Source: Lachnospiraceae bacterium C6A11 | Lineage (GTDB): Bacteria > Bacillota > Clostridia > Lachnospirales > Lachnospiraceae | Direction of reading: 5' to 3' | NCBI GenBank assembly: GCA_000702245.1 | Contig: JNKY01000016.1 | Span: forward strand, 62,001-126,000 | Length of the DNA stretch: 64,000 bases | In this document: in pieces, positions 23,693 to 34,000 of the stretch | Layout of the letters: the number at the start of each line of letters is the position of its first letter | Position numbering within the stretch: the stretch's first letter is position 1 | Notes under the pieces: model-generated | Databases searched by the model: none | What the model saw: only the letters and a program-made list of their open reading frames with translations | Told to the model about the DNA's origin: nothing | Translations under genes and position numbers: made by a program

Positions 23693-25636
23693 ATGAAGAA
23701 AAAAATTAGAAAAAAGTGCATAACGGCCGCAATGGCTTTGATGTTTTCCGTAGCCTTATTCGAGCAGGGCGCAGGAGCTTCATATGCTGATGATCCGACG
23801 ACGGAGTCAGCAGGGTCAGAGGAGACCGGAAGCGAGGAGGAAGCAACCGAAGCGGGCGCGGTCAAAACCGATATCCTCAATGACGAAAACGGACGTATCT
23901 CCTTCTGGAAATGGGAGAGAGTCAATGAAAATAGTATTAATACTATATTCAAAGATGGCAAGTTCCACGCATGTATGTTCTGCTATAGCGAAAAGGCAGC
24001 TGTTGGCGACGGGGTTGCATACAGGTGGAGATTCGTTTCGCTATATAATGATAAGGATCATATCTATCTTCCGCGTGAGACTGTAAATTCAGGCTGGTAC
24101 ACTCACTATAACAGGCTTGTGGATGTTGCGGGCGATGACTATGTGGCAATGGTTGAGAAGATATGGGGAGAAAAGTTTAATAGCGACAAAAAACCATATT
24201 ATTATGGTTTTGACCAGTATGCGAACTTTTTCTTCAAGATGGACGAGGATGGGCTCGGCAATGATAAGCTGAAGGGAATCAGCGATTGGATGTTTGATTC
24301 CGAATCACAGGTGATCAAGGATAAGTTCTTCACCACCGGCGGCTGTATGGGAACGCTCTTTGTCAAGGCGGAGGAAATCAAGAATGGCAATATAACCAGA
24401 GCGCAGATAGCAATCGTTGACGGTTCTGCAAAGAGCAATCCGGCAGATATGTCATATCTTGATCTTGGAGACAGAGCATCAAGTGAGCATATCTATATAT
24501 TTCCAAATAAGAGCGGCGGTGAAGGTGAGCCGATTGCCCAGCTGACAAATTCTTATCCGTTTTTTGAGAGTAAGGATGCTGAAAGACGTTATTATTCGAT
24601 CGTTCAGACCACTTCGAGTAAAGATAACACATTATATGCTATTAAGGGTAATGCGGATGCGCTGCAATATCTCTGTCCTGTAAACGGGTGGCTTACTCCG
24701 ATACATTACGCATATATGAATGGTGCGGGACAGGATTACACCAATAATTTTAAGGAAAATATCCATTATACCTATTATCTCTATGCCGGAACCCAGTATG
24801 TATTTGCATCCTTAAAGGGAGAAGGGGGAGACAAGGATACAGGCGAAGGCGGAACGACGATCATAGATGACGGACAGATGCTTATAGTCGGCGATGCGAC
24901 CTATAAGGACCAGAACGGCAAGACGGCGAAGGCTGACGGCGTTGTTCTTCCTGAAACCTCCACTATCATAGTTAAGAAGGGTGGAGTTCTTTCGATAGAA
25001 GGGGTCTTCATCAATAAAGGCACGATTATAAATGAAGGCGGAACCATAATCGTAAAGGATGGCGGAAGCGTATTTCCTTATATGGATTCCGCGGAGGGCT
25101 TTATCGAGATAAACGGCGGCGATATGATCATCATGCCGGGAGGCAAGGTTTATACGCTGGGACCATCACCCAAAAAATCAAACGGGGTTTATGTAAACTG
25201 TAAAGACTATCTTTCGGTTATAAATGGCGGGAATGTAATCAATTATGGAACACTTATGACCAGCAGATGTGCTATTTCGCATGGCAGCAAGATAGAGAAT
25301 CGTAAAGGTGCTGTGGCAGCCTTCGGCATATATCTTGTGGATAATTCAGAGATGCTGAACAGGATGAGCTTTGACATATACCATCCAGGTAAAGACGGCA
25401 AAGGCGAGAGTGTAAGTTATAGCAAAAAAGGCATAATCGAAGCTCACTATGCAGGCGGAAGGGGGGTATTCCTGCCCGGCAAATATTCCTATGACAGGGA
25501 CAGTGATGGTAAGGTGAAGTATTATTCAGATAAAGAGAAGGCGGAAAAGTGCGGTACACTCGTCGTTGAACAAGGATCAAAGTGGTACAGTTCGAATGAA
25601 GATCGTATGCTGAATGTTATCGTCAGGGAATACTGA
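23693..25636 (+). CDS. Secreted solenoid-like protein of unknown function
   Basis: This 647-residue protein has a signal peptide (about 1-33, cleavage near SYA-DD) and an acidic Glu/Thr/Ser-rich linker (34-56). A globular Trp/Tyr-rich domain (about 60-370) contains several cysteines (CMFC, GGCMG). The last third is a run of short beta rungs (KGTIINEGGTIIVKDGGSV, NGGDMIIMPGGKVYTLGP), which suggests a right-handed beta-helix. No wall-sorting motif or C-terminal anchor is seen. Placed between pilin and VirD4, it could be a pilus-associated or exported adhesin-like protein. I do not recognise a family. Confidence 0.7.
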   Translation: MKKKIRKKCITAAMALMFSVALFEQGAGASYADDPTTESAGSEETGSEEEATEAGAVKTDILNDENGRISFWKWERVNENSINTIFKDGKFHACMFCYSEKAAVGDGVAYRWRFVSLYNDKDHIYLPRETVNSGWYTHYNRLVDVAGDDYVAMVEKIWGEKFNSDKKPYYYGFDQYANFFFKMDEDGLGNDKLKGISDWMFDSESQVIKDKFFTTGGCMGTLFVKAEEIKNGNITRAQIAIVDGSAKSNPADMSYLDLGDRASSEHIYIFPNKSGGEGEPIAQLTNSYPFFESKDAERRYYSIVQTTSSKDNTLYAIKGNADALQYLCPVNGWLTPIHYAYMNGAGQDYTNNFKENIHYTYYLYAGTQYVFASLKGEGGDKDTGEGGTTIIDDGQMLIVGDATYKDQNGKTAKADGVVLPETSTIIVKKGGVLSIEGVFINKGTIINEGGTIIVKDGGSVFPYMDSAEGFIEINGGDMIIMPGGKVYTLGPSPKKSNGVYVNCKDYLSVINGGNVINYGTLMTSRCAISHGSKIENRKGAVAAFGIYLVDNSEMLNRMSFDIYHPGKDGKGESVSYSKKGIIEAHYAGGRGVFLPGKYSYDRDSDGKVKYYSDKEKAEKCGTLVVEQGSKWYSSNEDRMLNVIVREY

Positions 25637-25663
25637 TAAATTATCGGAAGGAGCGAATGTCAG

Positions 25664-27673
25664 ATGAAAAAATGGCAGAAGATATTACTTAATATCCTGG
25701 TTTTAATACTTGTAACCGCTGCTACGGGAATTCTCATTGTATCGGTGGTTGAAGCTACTAAGGGTAAGGCATTTAAGGTGTCGCCTAAGTACTTTCTGAT
25801 GCCTAAGACATGGCTCTTCGGACTCATGGCATCGGTAGTTATTTCAGTTGTCTGGCTTCTTTCGGGAAGTAATCTGGACATGCTGATAACAGGTAAGGGC
25901 AAGAGTCTTCTCGGAGGTAAGAACGGAGAGGCTGATGTTGTCAGAGGTTCTCTGGAAAACAGCCGTTTCCTTACGGATCAGGAGAGAGATAAGTATTTCC
26001 CTGAGCATCCGTACAACGCACTTAAGGATGTCAAGAAAGACGGCATACCTGTAAGAGCAGTATTAAATAAGAAAAACAATCTTGAGGTTAACTTCCTGCC
26101 GGGCGCACATTCATTGGTTATCGGTGCTACCGGTTCAGGTAAAACAACCACTTTCATCAATCCTATGATCCAGCTCCTCGGTGCAACGGCAGCAGGAAGC
26201 TCGATGATCATGACAGACCCTAAGGGAGAGCTTTTTGATCTCCATTCAAAGTTCCTCAAGTCAAGAGGATACAATGTACTCCTGCTTGACCTCCGTGATA
26301 CCTATTCATCTTCAAGGTGGAATCCGCTCGGCGGCATCTGGGATATGTATCAGGAATATGTAGAGCTTGGAAAGGGCATCAAGTTCCACAAGGACAATAT
26401 GGCAGATTATCCGGATCTTAAGCAGCCGGATGGACCTGCAGAGGAAGGAAAGCCTTGGGTTGAGTGGCAGGGCAGGGCGTATTCGGACCTTACACACTGC
26501 CAGGATGATGTTTCGGTAACAAGACAGAAGATATATGACGAAATGTACGAGGATCTGAATGACCTTATATCGGTAATATGTCCGATAGAAAATGAGAAGG
26601 ATCCTGTTTGGGAGAAGGGTGCACGTTCCATCATAATGAGTACCTGCCTCGCAATGTTAGAGGATTCCGAGGATGAGAGACTCGGAATGACGAAGGATAA
26701 GTTTAATTTCTTCAATATCAATAAGGCGCTTACCAATTCTGAGAACGAGTTCGCAGCGCTTAAGGAGTATTTCGAAGGAAGAAGCAAGCTGTCACAGGCC
26801 TATACACTTTCAAGACAGGTTCTGTCAGCAGCTGATACGACACTTTCTTCTTATATGTCAATCACCTTTGATAAGCTGAATATGTTCAATGACCGAGGTC
26901 TCTGCGGTCTGACAAGTGCAACAGATGTTCAGGCTGAGAAGTTTGCTGAGGAACCTACGGCGCTCTTCATGAAGATCCCTGATGAGAAGGATACCAGACA
27001 TGGTCTTGCAGCTGTATTTATCCTTTGTATGTACAAGGCACTTATCAAGGTTGCTTCGGCAAGAGAAGACCTCTCACTGCCGAGAAATGTTTACTTCATA
27101 CTTGATGAGTTCGGTAATATGCCGAAGATCGAGAAGTTCGATAAGATGATCACTGTTGGACGTTCAAGAAAGATCTGGTTCAACATGGTCGTTCAGTCAT
27201 ATTCACAGCTCAATAACGTATACGGCGAGAAGGTTGCCGATATCGTTAAGTCTAACTGTGGTATGAAGATGTTCATCGGTTCCAATGATATCGGAACCTG
27301 TGAAGAATTCTCTAAGCTTTGCGGTAACATGACAGTCCGCACGACATCGACATCTACAAATATCGGTGCGAAGGCAGGAGACATCAACCTGTCGGCTCAG
27401 ACTCAGGTAAGACCTCTTATCTATCCGTCAGAGCTGCAGATGCTTAATAACAAGGAAAGTACGGGAAATGCCATTATCGTTACATTTGGTAACTTCCCTT
27501 TAAGAACAAAATATACACCTAGCTATCTCTGTCCGTTCTACCAGATGGGAAGGATGGATATGGAAGAACTCAGAAGCCATATGTTCAAGGCTGACGAGGT
27601 TTATTACGATCTTGACGAGAGAAACGGAATCGTTCTCGGTAAGAACGATGATGCGGATGCGGAGGCGTCATAA
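25664..27673 (+). CDS. VirD4/TraG-type type IV coupling ATPase
   Basis: This 669-residue protein has two N-terminal membrane helices (about 8-30 and 50-68). The ATPase domain follows, with Walker A GATGSGKT (154-161), MTDPKGELFDLHSKFLKSRG, and Walker B in YFILDEFGNMPKIEKF. The VVQSYSQLNNVYG segment is typical of the family. Coupling proteins bind substrates and feed them to the T4SS channel. A relaxase partner is not encoded here, so the substrate may be protein. The C-terminus ends in a short acidic tail. The ribosome site AAGGAG is about 11 bases from the ATG. Confidence 0.93.
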   Translation: MKKWQKILLNILVLILVTAATGILIVSVVEATKGKAFKVSPKYFLMPKTWLFGLMASVVISVVWLLSGSNLDMLITGKGKSLLGGKNGEADVVRGSLENSRFLTDQERDKYFPEHPYNALKDVKKDGIPVRAVLNKKNNLEVNFLPGAHSLVIGATGSGKTTTFINPMIQLLGATAAGSSMIMTDPKGELFDLHSKFLKSRGYNVLLLDLRDTYSSSRWNPLGGIWDMYQEYVELGKGIKFHKDNMADYPDLKQPDGPAEEGKPWVEWQGRAYSDLTHCQDDVSVTRQKIYDEMYEDLNDLISVICPIENEKDPVWEKGARSIIMSTCLAMLEDSEDERLGMTKDKFNFFNINKALTNSENEFAALKEYFEGRSKLSQAYTLSRQVLSAADTTLSSYMSITFDKLNMFNDRGLCGLTSATDVQAEKFAEEPTALFMKIPDEKDTRHGLAAVFILCMYKALIKVASAREDLSLPRNVYFILDEFGNMPKIEKFDKMITVGRSRKIWFNMVVQSYSQLNNVYGEKVADIVKSNCGMKMFIGSNDIGTCEEFSKLCGNMTVRTTSTSTNIGAKAGDINLSAQTQVRPLIYPSELQMLNNKESTGNAIIVTFGNFPLRTKYTPSYLCPFYQMGRMDMEELRSHMFKADEVYYDLDERNGIVLGKNDDADAEAS

Positions 27674-27676
27674 AGT

Positions 27677-28654
27677 ATGAGAAAAGCGATAATAACCTTT
27701 GGAATTATACTTGCGGGAGTATGTAGCGCAGGAAGTATTTCCCTGGCGAGGACGACAGCCGGACCGGATATGCGCGACAGCTATTCCGGCCCGATAGATC
27801 CGATCACGGGGGAACCGACCGGCAGCAGTGAAGATACCGATGAAGACACCGGGGAAGTTGTTGAAGTCAGATGTACCGACGGATCTGTATATAACCGTGC
27901 ATCAGATACCTATACCTACACCTTTGAAACAGGAAAGGTAGAGTGTAGTGTGGCCAACGGAATGATAGTGACCGGTGAAGTTGAAATAAAGGTAGACGGA
28001 GTTTCGACCGTAAGCTTCTATAAGAACGGTAATAAGATTGACAAGATCCCGAATTCCGTTACTGAGCCTGGAAACTATGTATTCACGTACGGTGACGCAA
28101 ACCATACAGCACAGGTTATGAGCTTCCAGATAATTAATAAAAAAACAGGACTCCTTAACCAGTACATCATGCCGGAGGGCTTCTATGTAGATACGGTCGA
28201 GATAGACGGTATCGAGCAGAATGTAGGCTACAGCTCGGTAGACATGACGCAGGAAGGGTTTTATGAGATCAACTATATTAACGGTTCAATCAATATGGAG
28301 TATACCCTAAAGGTCACGGTGGATCATACACCGCCACAGGTAACCTTCAAGGGACTTGATAAGAACAACAAGGCCAAGGGACCGGTTACGATCAAAGGAC
28401 TTGAGGATGAGGACATAGTAACGGTCAAGTTTAACGGTGCCAAGAGCAGCCTTGGTATGAACAACAAGCTTACCGAATCCGGAAAATATACGGTAACAGT
28501 TACGGATGAGGCAGGAAACAGTGTTGAGAAGAGGTTCACGATCCTGATATATCTCAACCTGAGCAGTACACTTTTTATAGCGATAATACTTGCGGTTATC
28601 ATCGGAGTATGCGTCGCACTTTACATTACAAGAAAGAGACTTAGAGTCAGATAG
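27677..28654 (+). CDS. Membrane-anchored extracellular protein with Ig-like domains
   Basis: This 325-residue protein has a signal peptide (1-25) and a Thr/Asp/Glu/Pro-rich linker. Two or three beta-sandwich units follow, the last clearly Ig-like (DHTPPQVTFKGLDKNNKAKG to TDEAGNSVEKRFTI). One C-terminal membrane helix (about 296-318) with a basic tail (TRKRLRVR) completes it, so almost all of it faces outside. It starts 3 bases after VirD4 and ends 18 before VirB6. Such a protein could bridge the pilus base and the wall, taking the place of missing VirB8/VirB10-like parts; this is inference. Confidence 0.7.
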   Translation: MRKAIITFGIILAGVCSAGSISLARTTAGPDMRDSYSGPIDPITGEPTGSSEDTDEDTGEVVEVRCTDGSVYNRASDTYTYTFETGKVECSVANGMIVTGEVEIKVDGVSTVSFYKNGNKIDKIPNSVTEPGNYVFTYGDANHTAQVMSFQIINKKTGLLNQYIMPEGFYVDTVEIDGIEQNVGYSSVDMTQEGFYEINYINGSINMEYTLKVTVDHTPPQVTFKGLDKNNKAKGPVTIKGLEDEDIVTVKFNGAKSSLGMNNKLTESGKYTVTVTDEAGNSVEKRFTILIYLNLSSTLFIAIILAVIIGVCVALYITRKRLRVR

Positions 28655-28672
28655 ATCTTAGGAGGATCTTAT

Positions 28673-31000
28673 ATGGGTAGTATAGTAGACGGCCTATTAA
28701 GCGGAATAAAAAGTGCATTACAAACATTCTTGGATTACGTTGTCTGGGGAATATTCTACTTCGCCGAGATAGTGTTGCTCTTCTTTATTGATCTGCTTGA
28801 AGACATCATGACCATATTCACCGGTGAGAAGGAGGTTATGTACAATAACTCCAAGATGGCCCTGATCGATGTATTCTTTAATAACTCGACGATCAAGGGT
28901 ATATACGGTGGAATAGCGATGATCGGTATCGTATTTTCTTTCGTATTTGCGATATGGAGTGTCATCAAGAGAGCCGGAGATCTCAGAGGAAAGCAGCAGG
29001 GAGTTACTCTCGGATCGATACTCGGAAATCTTCTGAAGAGTATAATACTTATCTTCTCAATGAATGCCATAGTACTTGTATCGCTCAAGGCAACAAATGT
29101 GCTTACAAAGCAGGTCAGCTACGCGGTTAGTAAAGGTGATTTGTTCACACTTGGCGGAGACGATATAGTATTCAAGGAAGATGATTATGCCACGATGGGC
29201 AGAATCATAAATACGCTGGGTAATTACCGGTTAAATCCGTCCTATCGATCCAGGTACAATCTAAACGCGTGCTACAATGATATCCGAGGGGATTTGCAGC
29301 TGCTGGCGGACTCCGGAATGTTTGATTTCCATTACGTGGATAAGGACACGGATGGAGACGGTATACCGGAACCGACGTGGCAGAGCATCCTGGAAAAGAT
29401 TGCGAATGCATATAATTATAAGGTGGAAGTTCCTCTTGATACCTACGATGATGCTCTTACATCAGCTATTCTCGAGGCGATGGATACGCTTCAAAATAAC
29501 AATCATGTAAGAGTACTTCGGAAGTATTCAAGAGCAGATATAGAGGAAAAGGTTGACGACGGAATGTATGTTCCGCTGAACCGAATCATCTTCCTTATAG
29601 GAACGATGGGAAGTATTGGAGGAAGCGCCGCAGCGAGAAACGATGTATTTAATGAACATCCGAGATTCGCGGACGGAGCAAGACTTCCGTTCTATATAGG
29701 TGAGAAGAGCATCTACAATTATGAGCAGGTAAGAAAGGTATTCAACCCTGCACCGTACAAGACAAACTACGTTGTTGTGGGTTTTGCGTGTATGGGACTC
29801 CTGATGGAGATGGTAAGTATCATCCTGACCTGCGGAGTGCGAATATTTAACCTTCTGGCGCTGTATGTTGCAGCACCGCTGGCAATATCTTCGATGCCGC
29901 TCGATGACGGCGGAAAGTTCAAGCAGTGGTCGACAGCATTTGTTATCCAGCTTCTCGGAATCGTCGGAATGGTACTTTCGCTCAGACTGTTCTTCATGTT
30001 CCTGCCGATCGTTTGGAGCCCTGAGCTGGTTGTTTCATCAAATATAATTATCGACCTTGTGGTCAAGGTAGTAATGTGCTACACGGCTCTCGAGGCAGTA
30101 AATAAGGTAAACGGCATCTTTACCGGTATTCTTGCGGATAACGCAGGTTACCAGGCTATTTACGCAGGTAACATGAGAGATAAGCTTGAGAATTCAGCAT
30201 TCGGTAAGGCTCTTGGCGGACTTACAGGTACAGGAGTTCTTAAGAATGGTTTCGATAAGGAAGCTAAGCAGAAGAGGAAAGAAGATAAAGAAAAAGCTCA
30301 TAAAGCAGATATGGATGCTGTCGAGAAGGATATAGCACATGCTGAGAAGACAGGCCACCACAGTTCAAAGTTTGGTGGCGGAAAGCTTCAGAAGGGCGAG
30401 CTCGATAAGATGAAGAAGGGCCTTGACCTTATGAAGAACGGCAACAATGGTAAGGGCATGAGCTACAAGGATGCTATGAAGCAGGCCGGTAAGGAAGGCA
30501 AGCAGGACGAGAAGCGTCAGAACGATATGAAGAAACTTCAGGGCGCTATCGACTACGGCAAAGAGACCGGACGTAATGTTCAGACCGGTGAGAAGCTTAA
30601 GGAAGGCGAGCTCGATAAGATGCAGAAGACCTACGACAACATGGACAAGGGCGGAGCAAGCTTCGAGCAGGCATATGCAGCAGCTGAAAAAGAATACGAT
30701 CAGGAGCAGAAGGACCTTAAGGGTGAGGGCGCCAGACAGAATGAAGTCGGCAGGAAGGAACCACCACCGGATGTTCAGAGAGCTCAGATGGCTGCAGCAA
30801 CGATGCAGGACAATGACTATAGAAGACTTAAGGCTGATTATGAATTCGCAAGTGAGAATAATGAACACCTTATCGGCCATCAGCCTCTTAAGAGAGGTGA
30901 GCTTGGTCAGATGAAGGAGACCTTAAGACAGTACGAAAGTATCCATAATACGGGTGCATTTGCACCGGATATGCCAGATAACCAGAGGCAGAACGTATAA
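28673..31000 (+). CDS. VirB6/TrbL-like channel protein with repeat-bearing cytosolic tail
   Basis: This 775-residue protein has hydrophobic helices at about 15-45, 75-100 and 115-140. A 220-residue extracytoplasmic loop follows, then four or five helices between 365 and 490. The segment MRIF-type CGVRIFNLLALYVAAPLAI and the NAGYQAIYAGNMRDKL end are typical of Gram-positive VirB6-like proteins. From 500 a charged helical tail contains three copies of an (L)xxGELxxMK element (at about 571, 641 and 738), with surrounding sequence also repeated. The tail lies in the cytosol and may contact VirB4 or the coiled-coil proteins. Confidence 0.78.
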   Translation: MGSIVDGLLSGIKSALQTFLDYVVWGIFYFAEIVLLFFIDLLEDIMTIFTGEKEVMYNNSKMALIDVFFNNSTIKGIYGGIAMIGIVFSFVFAIWSVIKRAGDLRGKQQGVTLGSILGNLLKSIILIFSMNAIVLVSLKATNVLTKQVSYAVSKGDLFTLGGDDIVFKEDDYATMGRIINTLGNYRLNPSYRSRYNLNACYNDIRGDLQLLADSGMFDFHYVDKDTDGDGIPEPTWQSILEKIANAYNYKVEVPLDTYDDALTSAILEAMDTLQNNNHVRVLRKYSRADIEEKVDDGMYVPLNRIIFLIGTMGSIGGSAAARNDVFNEHPRFADGARLPFYIGEKSIYNYEQVRKVFNPAPYKTNYVVVGFACMGLLMEMVSIILTCGVRIFNLLALYVAAPLAISSMPLDDGGKFKQWSTAFVIQLLGIVGMVLSLRLFFMFLPIVWSPELVVSSNIIIDLVVKVVMCYTALEAVNKVNGIFTGILADNAGYQAIYAGNMRDKLENSAFGKALGGLTGTGVLKNGFDKEAKQKRKEDKEKAHKADMDAVEKDIAHAEKTGHHSSKFGGGKLQKGELDKMKKGLDLMKNGNNGKGMSYKDAMKQAGKEGKQDEKRQNDMKKLQGAIDYGKETGRNVQTGEKLKEGELDKMQKTYDNMDKGGASFEQAYAAAEKEYDQEQKDLKGEGARQNEVGRKEPPPDVQRAQMAAATMQDNDYRRLKADYEFASENNEHLIGHQPLKRGELGQMKETLRQYESIHNTGAFAPDMPDNQRQNV

Positions 31001-31068
31001 ATAACAAACGGTTTTAATTTACACAATTCCGAAACACCGAAGACGTCAGGTACGAGGAAGGATAATAA

Positions 31069-34000
31069 ATGAGACTCATCCCGGGAAAAACAAAAGTCAA
31101 AATTGAATTATTCAGGAAGGTAACACTTTCGGATGTAGCGGTAGGACTTGTTGGTCTGGTAGCGGTGACACTCTGCGTAGTATCATCGCTTCCGGGCAGA
31201 TGGATCATAGCTATGATCGTGGCAGCTATCTTCGCACTCATGCTCTTCCGTATAGAGGAAGAACCGATGTATGTCTTTATGTGGCATATGCTGCGATACA
31301 AGGCATATCCGAGAAGATATTCGCGAGTATTCAGCGATAAGCTTCTGTCGAAGGCAGGTTATGAGAATGCAGTAGACGAGATGTTTAATGAAGAGGATGC
31401 CGGCAAGACCGACAACTCCGATATCATTGAGGAAGCTGCTAAGGAGCAGGCTGCAGAGGCGGTTCAGGCGGTAGAAGAGGAAGCTGTTGAAGCTGTCAGT
31501 GATGAGGCGGCTGAGACTGTAGAGACGGTTGAAGCAGTAGCCGAGGAGGCAGCGGCTGAGGCAGAGGAAGCGGTTTCAGGCAAGAAGTCCAAGAAAAAGG
31601 ACAAGAAGAAGGGCAAGAAAACTGCGGCGACAGCTGAGACAAAGACTGCAGAAGCTAAGCCGGCGGCACAGACACCAAATACACCGGCAAATACCAAATC
31701 AACTGTTCTCGATGCGATGAAGGCAGCTACGGAGGCCTACAAGAAGGCCACTGATCCGGCAGAGAAGAAGAAAGCCTTCAACAAGATGATCGTTGAGGAG
31801 AACAAGGTATTAAAGAACAGGAAAGCTACCGAAGCAGATAAGAATGCGGTTTGGCTTGCAAGAGCTGAAAGATCCGCAGCAAAGAGGCAGGAGAAGGCTC
31901 AGAAGAAGGATGAAAACGCATCATTCAAGGATATGGCCGATCTTATGCCGTTTACGGGCATCAGCGGTAACTTTATAGAATATAACGGAAAGTATTTCGG
32001 CGCTGTTATCGAGATAGATCCGATTGAGTTCCGTTTCTTCTCAAAGCACAGAAGAAATAATTCGATTGAGGCCTGCTTCGGCAGAGTTCTCAGAAGTATG
32101 CACGGTGATTACGGTGCAAATATAGTAAAGATTCAGAGACCTATCATATATGATGATTATCTTGATGCGGAGTACGGAAAGCTCGCAGATCTGAAGAAAT
32201 CATTCGAAAGTGGTCTCCTGAATGAAGAAGAATATCAGGCGAGAGTTGAGATACAGTTTGATCGTATCAACGAGGTTAAAGCACTTTGTACAGATTATAA
32301 GGTTATTGAAGGCTTCTATTACCTGGTAATGTTTGACAGCGATAAGAGAAGACTTGATACAGCAGTTAAGCAGGCGATCGGCTCACTTGAGCAGGGCGAG
32401 CTGACAGTAAGACGTCTCGATACAAAGGGCCTCGCACTCTTCCTTAAATATACAAATACTCTTGATTTTGACGAGAGTGAGATAGACAGGATCGAAGAGG
32501 GTAATTACGCAGCATGGGCTATGCCTGAAAACGTAAAATTCTCAATGAGAAGAACCCAGATCAATAATATCGTAACTCACAATATGAGAGTTATAAATTA
32601 TCCGACAGCAGTCGGAGATGCATGGCTGGCAGGCGTTATGTCATTCCCGGGCACCAAGGTTGTTGTCAAGGTTATCCCAATGGATAAGACCAAGGCTATA
32701 CGTTCCATCGACCGCTCTCTTGCAGAGCTGAGAGGCCAGTATATGCAGACAAGCCTTGATTCCAAGATAGTAGAACTTCAGGAACATATCGAAACCCTTT
32801 CTTCACTGCTTGTAACACTTAAGCAGGATAACGAAGCGGTCATGTCGGTAAGTATCTACATCACGGCATACGATGTAGTAGCATCAAAGGAAGCAAAGCT
32901 TCTTACGGAAGATGTAAAGACGATGCTTCCATCGGTTACAGATATGAAGAAGACCGTAAGAAGAAACTGGTCAGAAGCAGGTATGAAGGTTTCAGGAATG
33001 GACTTCATGCAGATACAGGGCTTCATCGGCGGCCAGATATCAGCTTACGATCCGCTTATAAAGGATGCGAGAGGTATCCCGACAAATACCATAGCAGGTA
33101 TGTATCCTTGGGTATTTGCACATATTTCGGATAAGGGCGGTATCAAGCTCGGATCCGCAGACGGTGTACCTGTATTTATCAACTTCTTCAGAAGAGATTC
33201 TGAACGAGTTAACTCTAACATGGTTATCGTCGGGAAGTCCGGTTCAGGTAAGTCTTACGCAACGAAATCACTCCTTTCGAATCTGGCTTCAGAGGATGCG
33301 AAGATATTCATCCTCGACCCGGAGAACGAGTATTCGGAGCTTGCACATAACCTGCACGGTAAGATGATAAATGTAGGAAATGCAACGCAGGGACGACTTA
33401 ATCCTTTCCACATCATCACAGCACTTGATGATGATGAGTCGGGAGACAGCAGTACAGGCGGAAGCTTTGCAACACACCTGCAGTTCCTCGAAGAGTTTTT
33501 CAGACAGATACTTCCTGATATCGACAGGGACGCTCTGGAGTACCTCAATTCACTTATAGAGAGGCTTTATCTTAACTTCGGTATCACGCCTGAGACAGAT
33601 CTTGCAACACTCACGGCTGATGATTATCCGATATTTGATGACCTCTACGATATAGTTCTTTCGGAATTCGAGAGAACAAACAATGAATACTTGAGACAGC
33701 TGCTCCGTTCACTGGTTAACTATATTTCAAAGTTCGCTGCAGGCGGACGAAATGCAAATATCTGGAACGGACCGTCAACTATCACAACAGAAGAGAACTT
33801 CTCGGTATTTAACTTCCAGTCACTGCTTGCTAACAGAAATACACTGATAGCAAACGCGCAGATGCTCCTGGTACTTAAGTATATAGATAACGAGATCATT
33901 AAGAACAGGGACTACAATACAAAATACGGCTTAAAGCGTAAGGTAGTTGTAGTAATCGATGAGGCACACGTTTTCATCGACACCAAGTTCCCTGTAGCCC

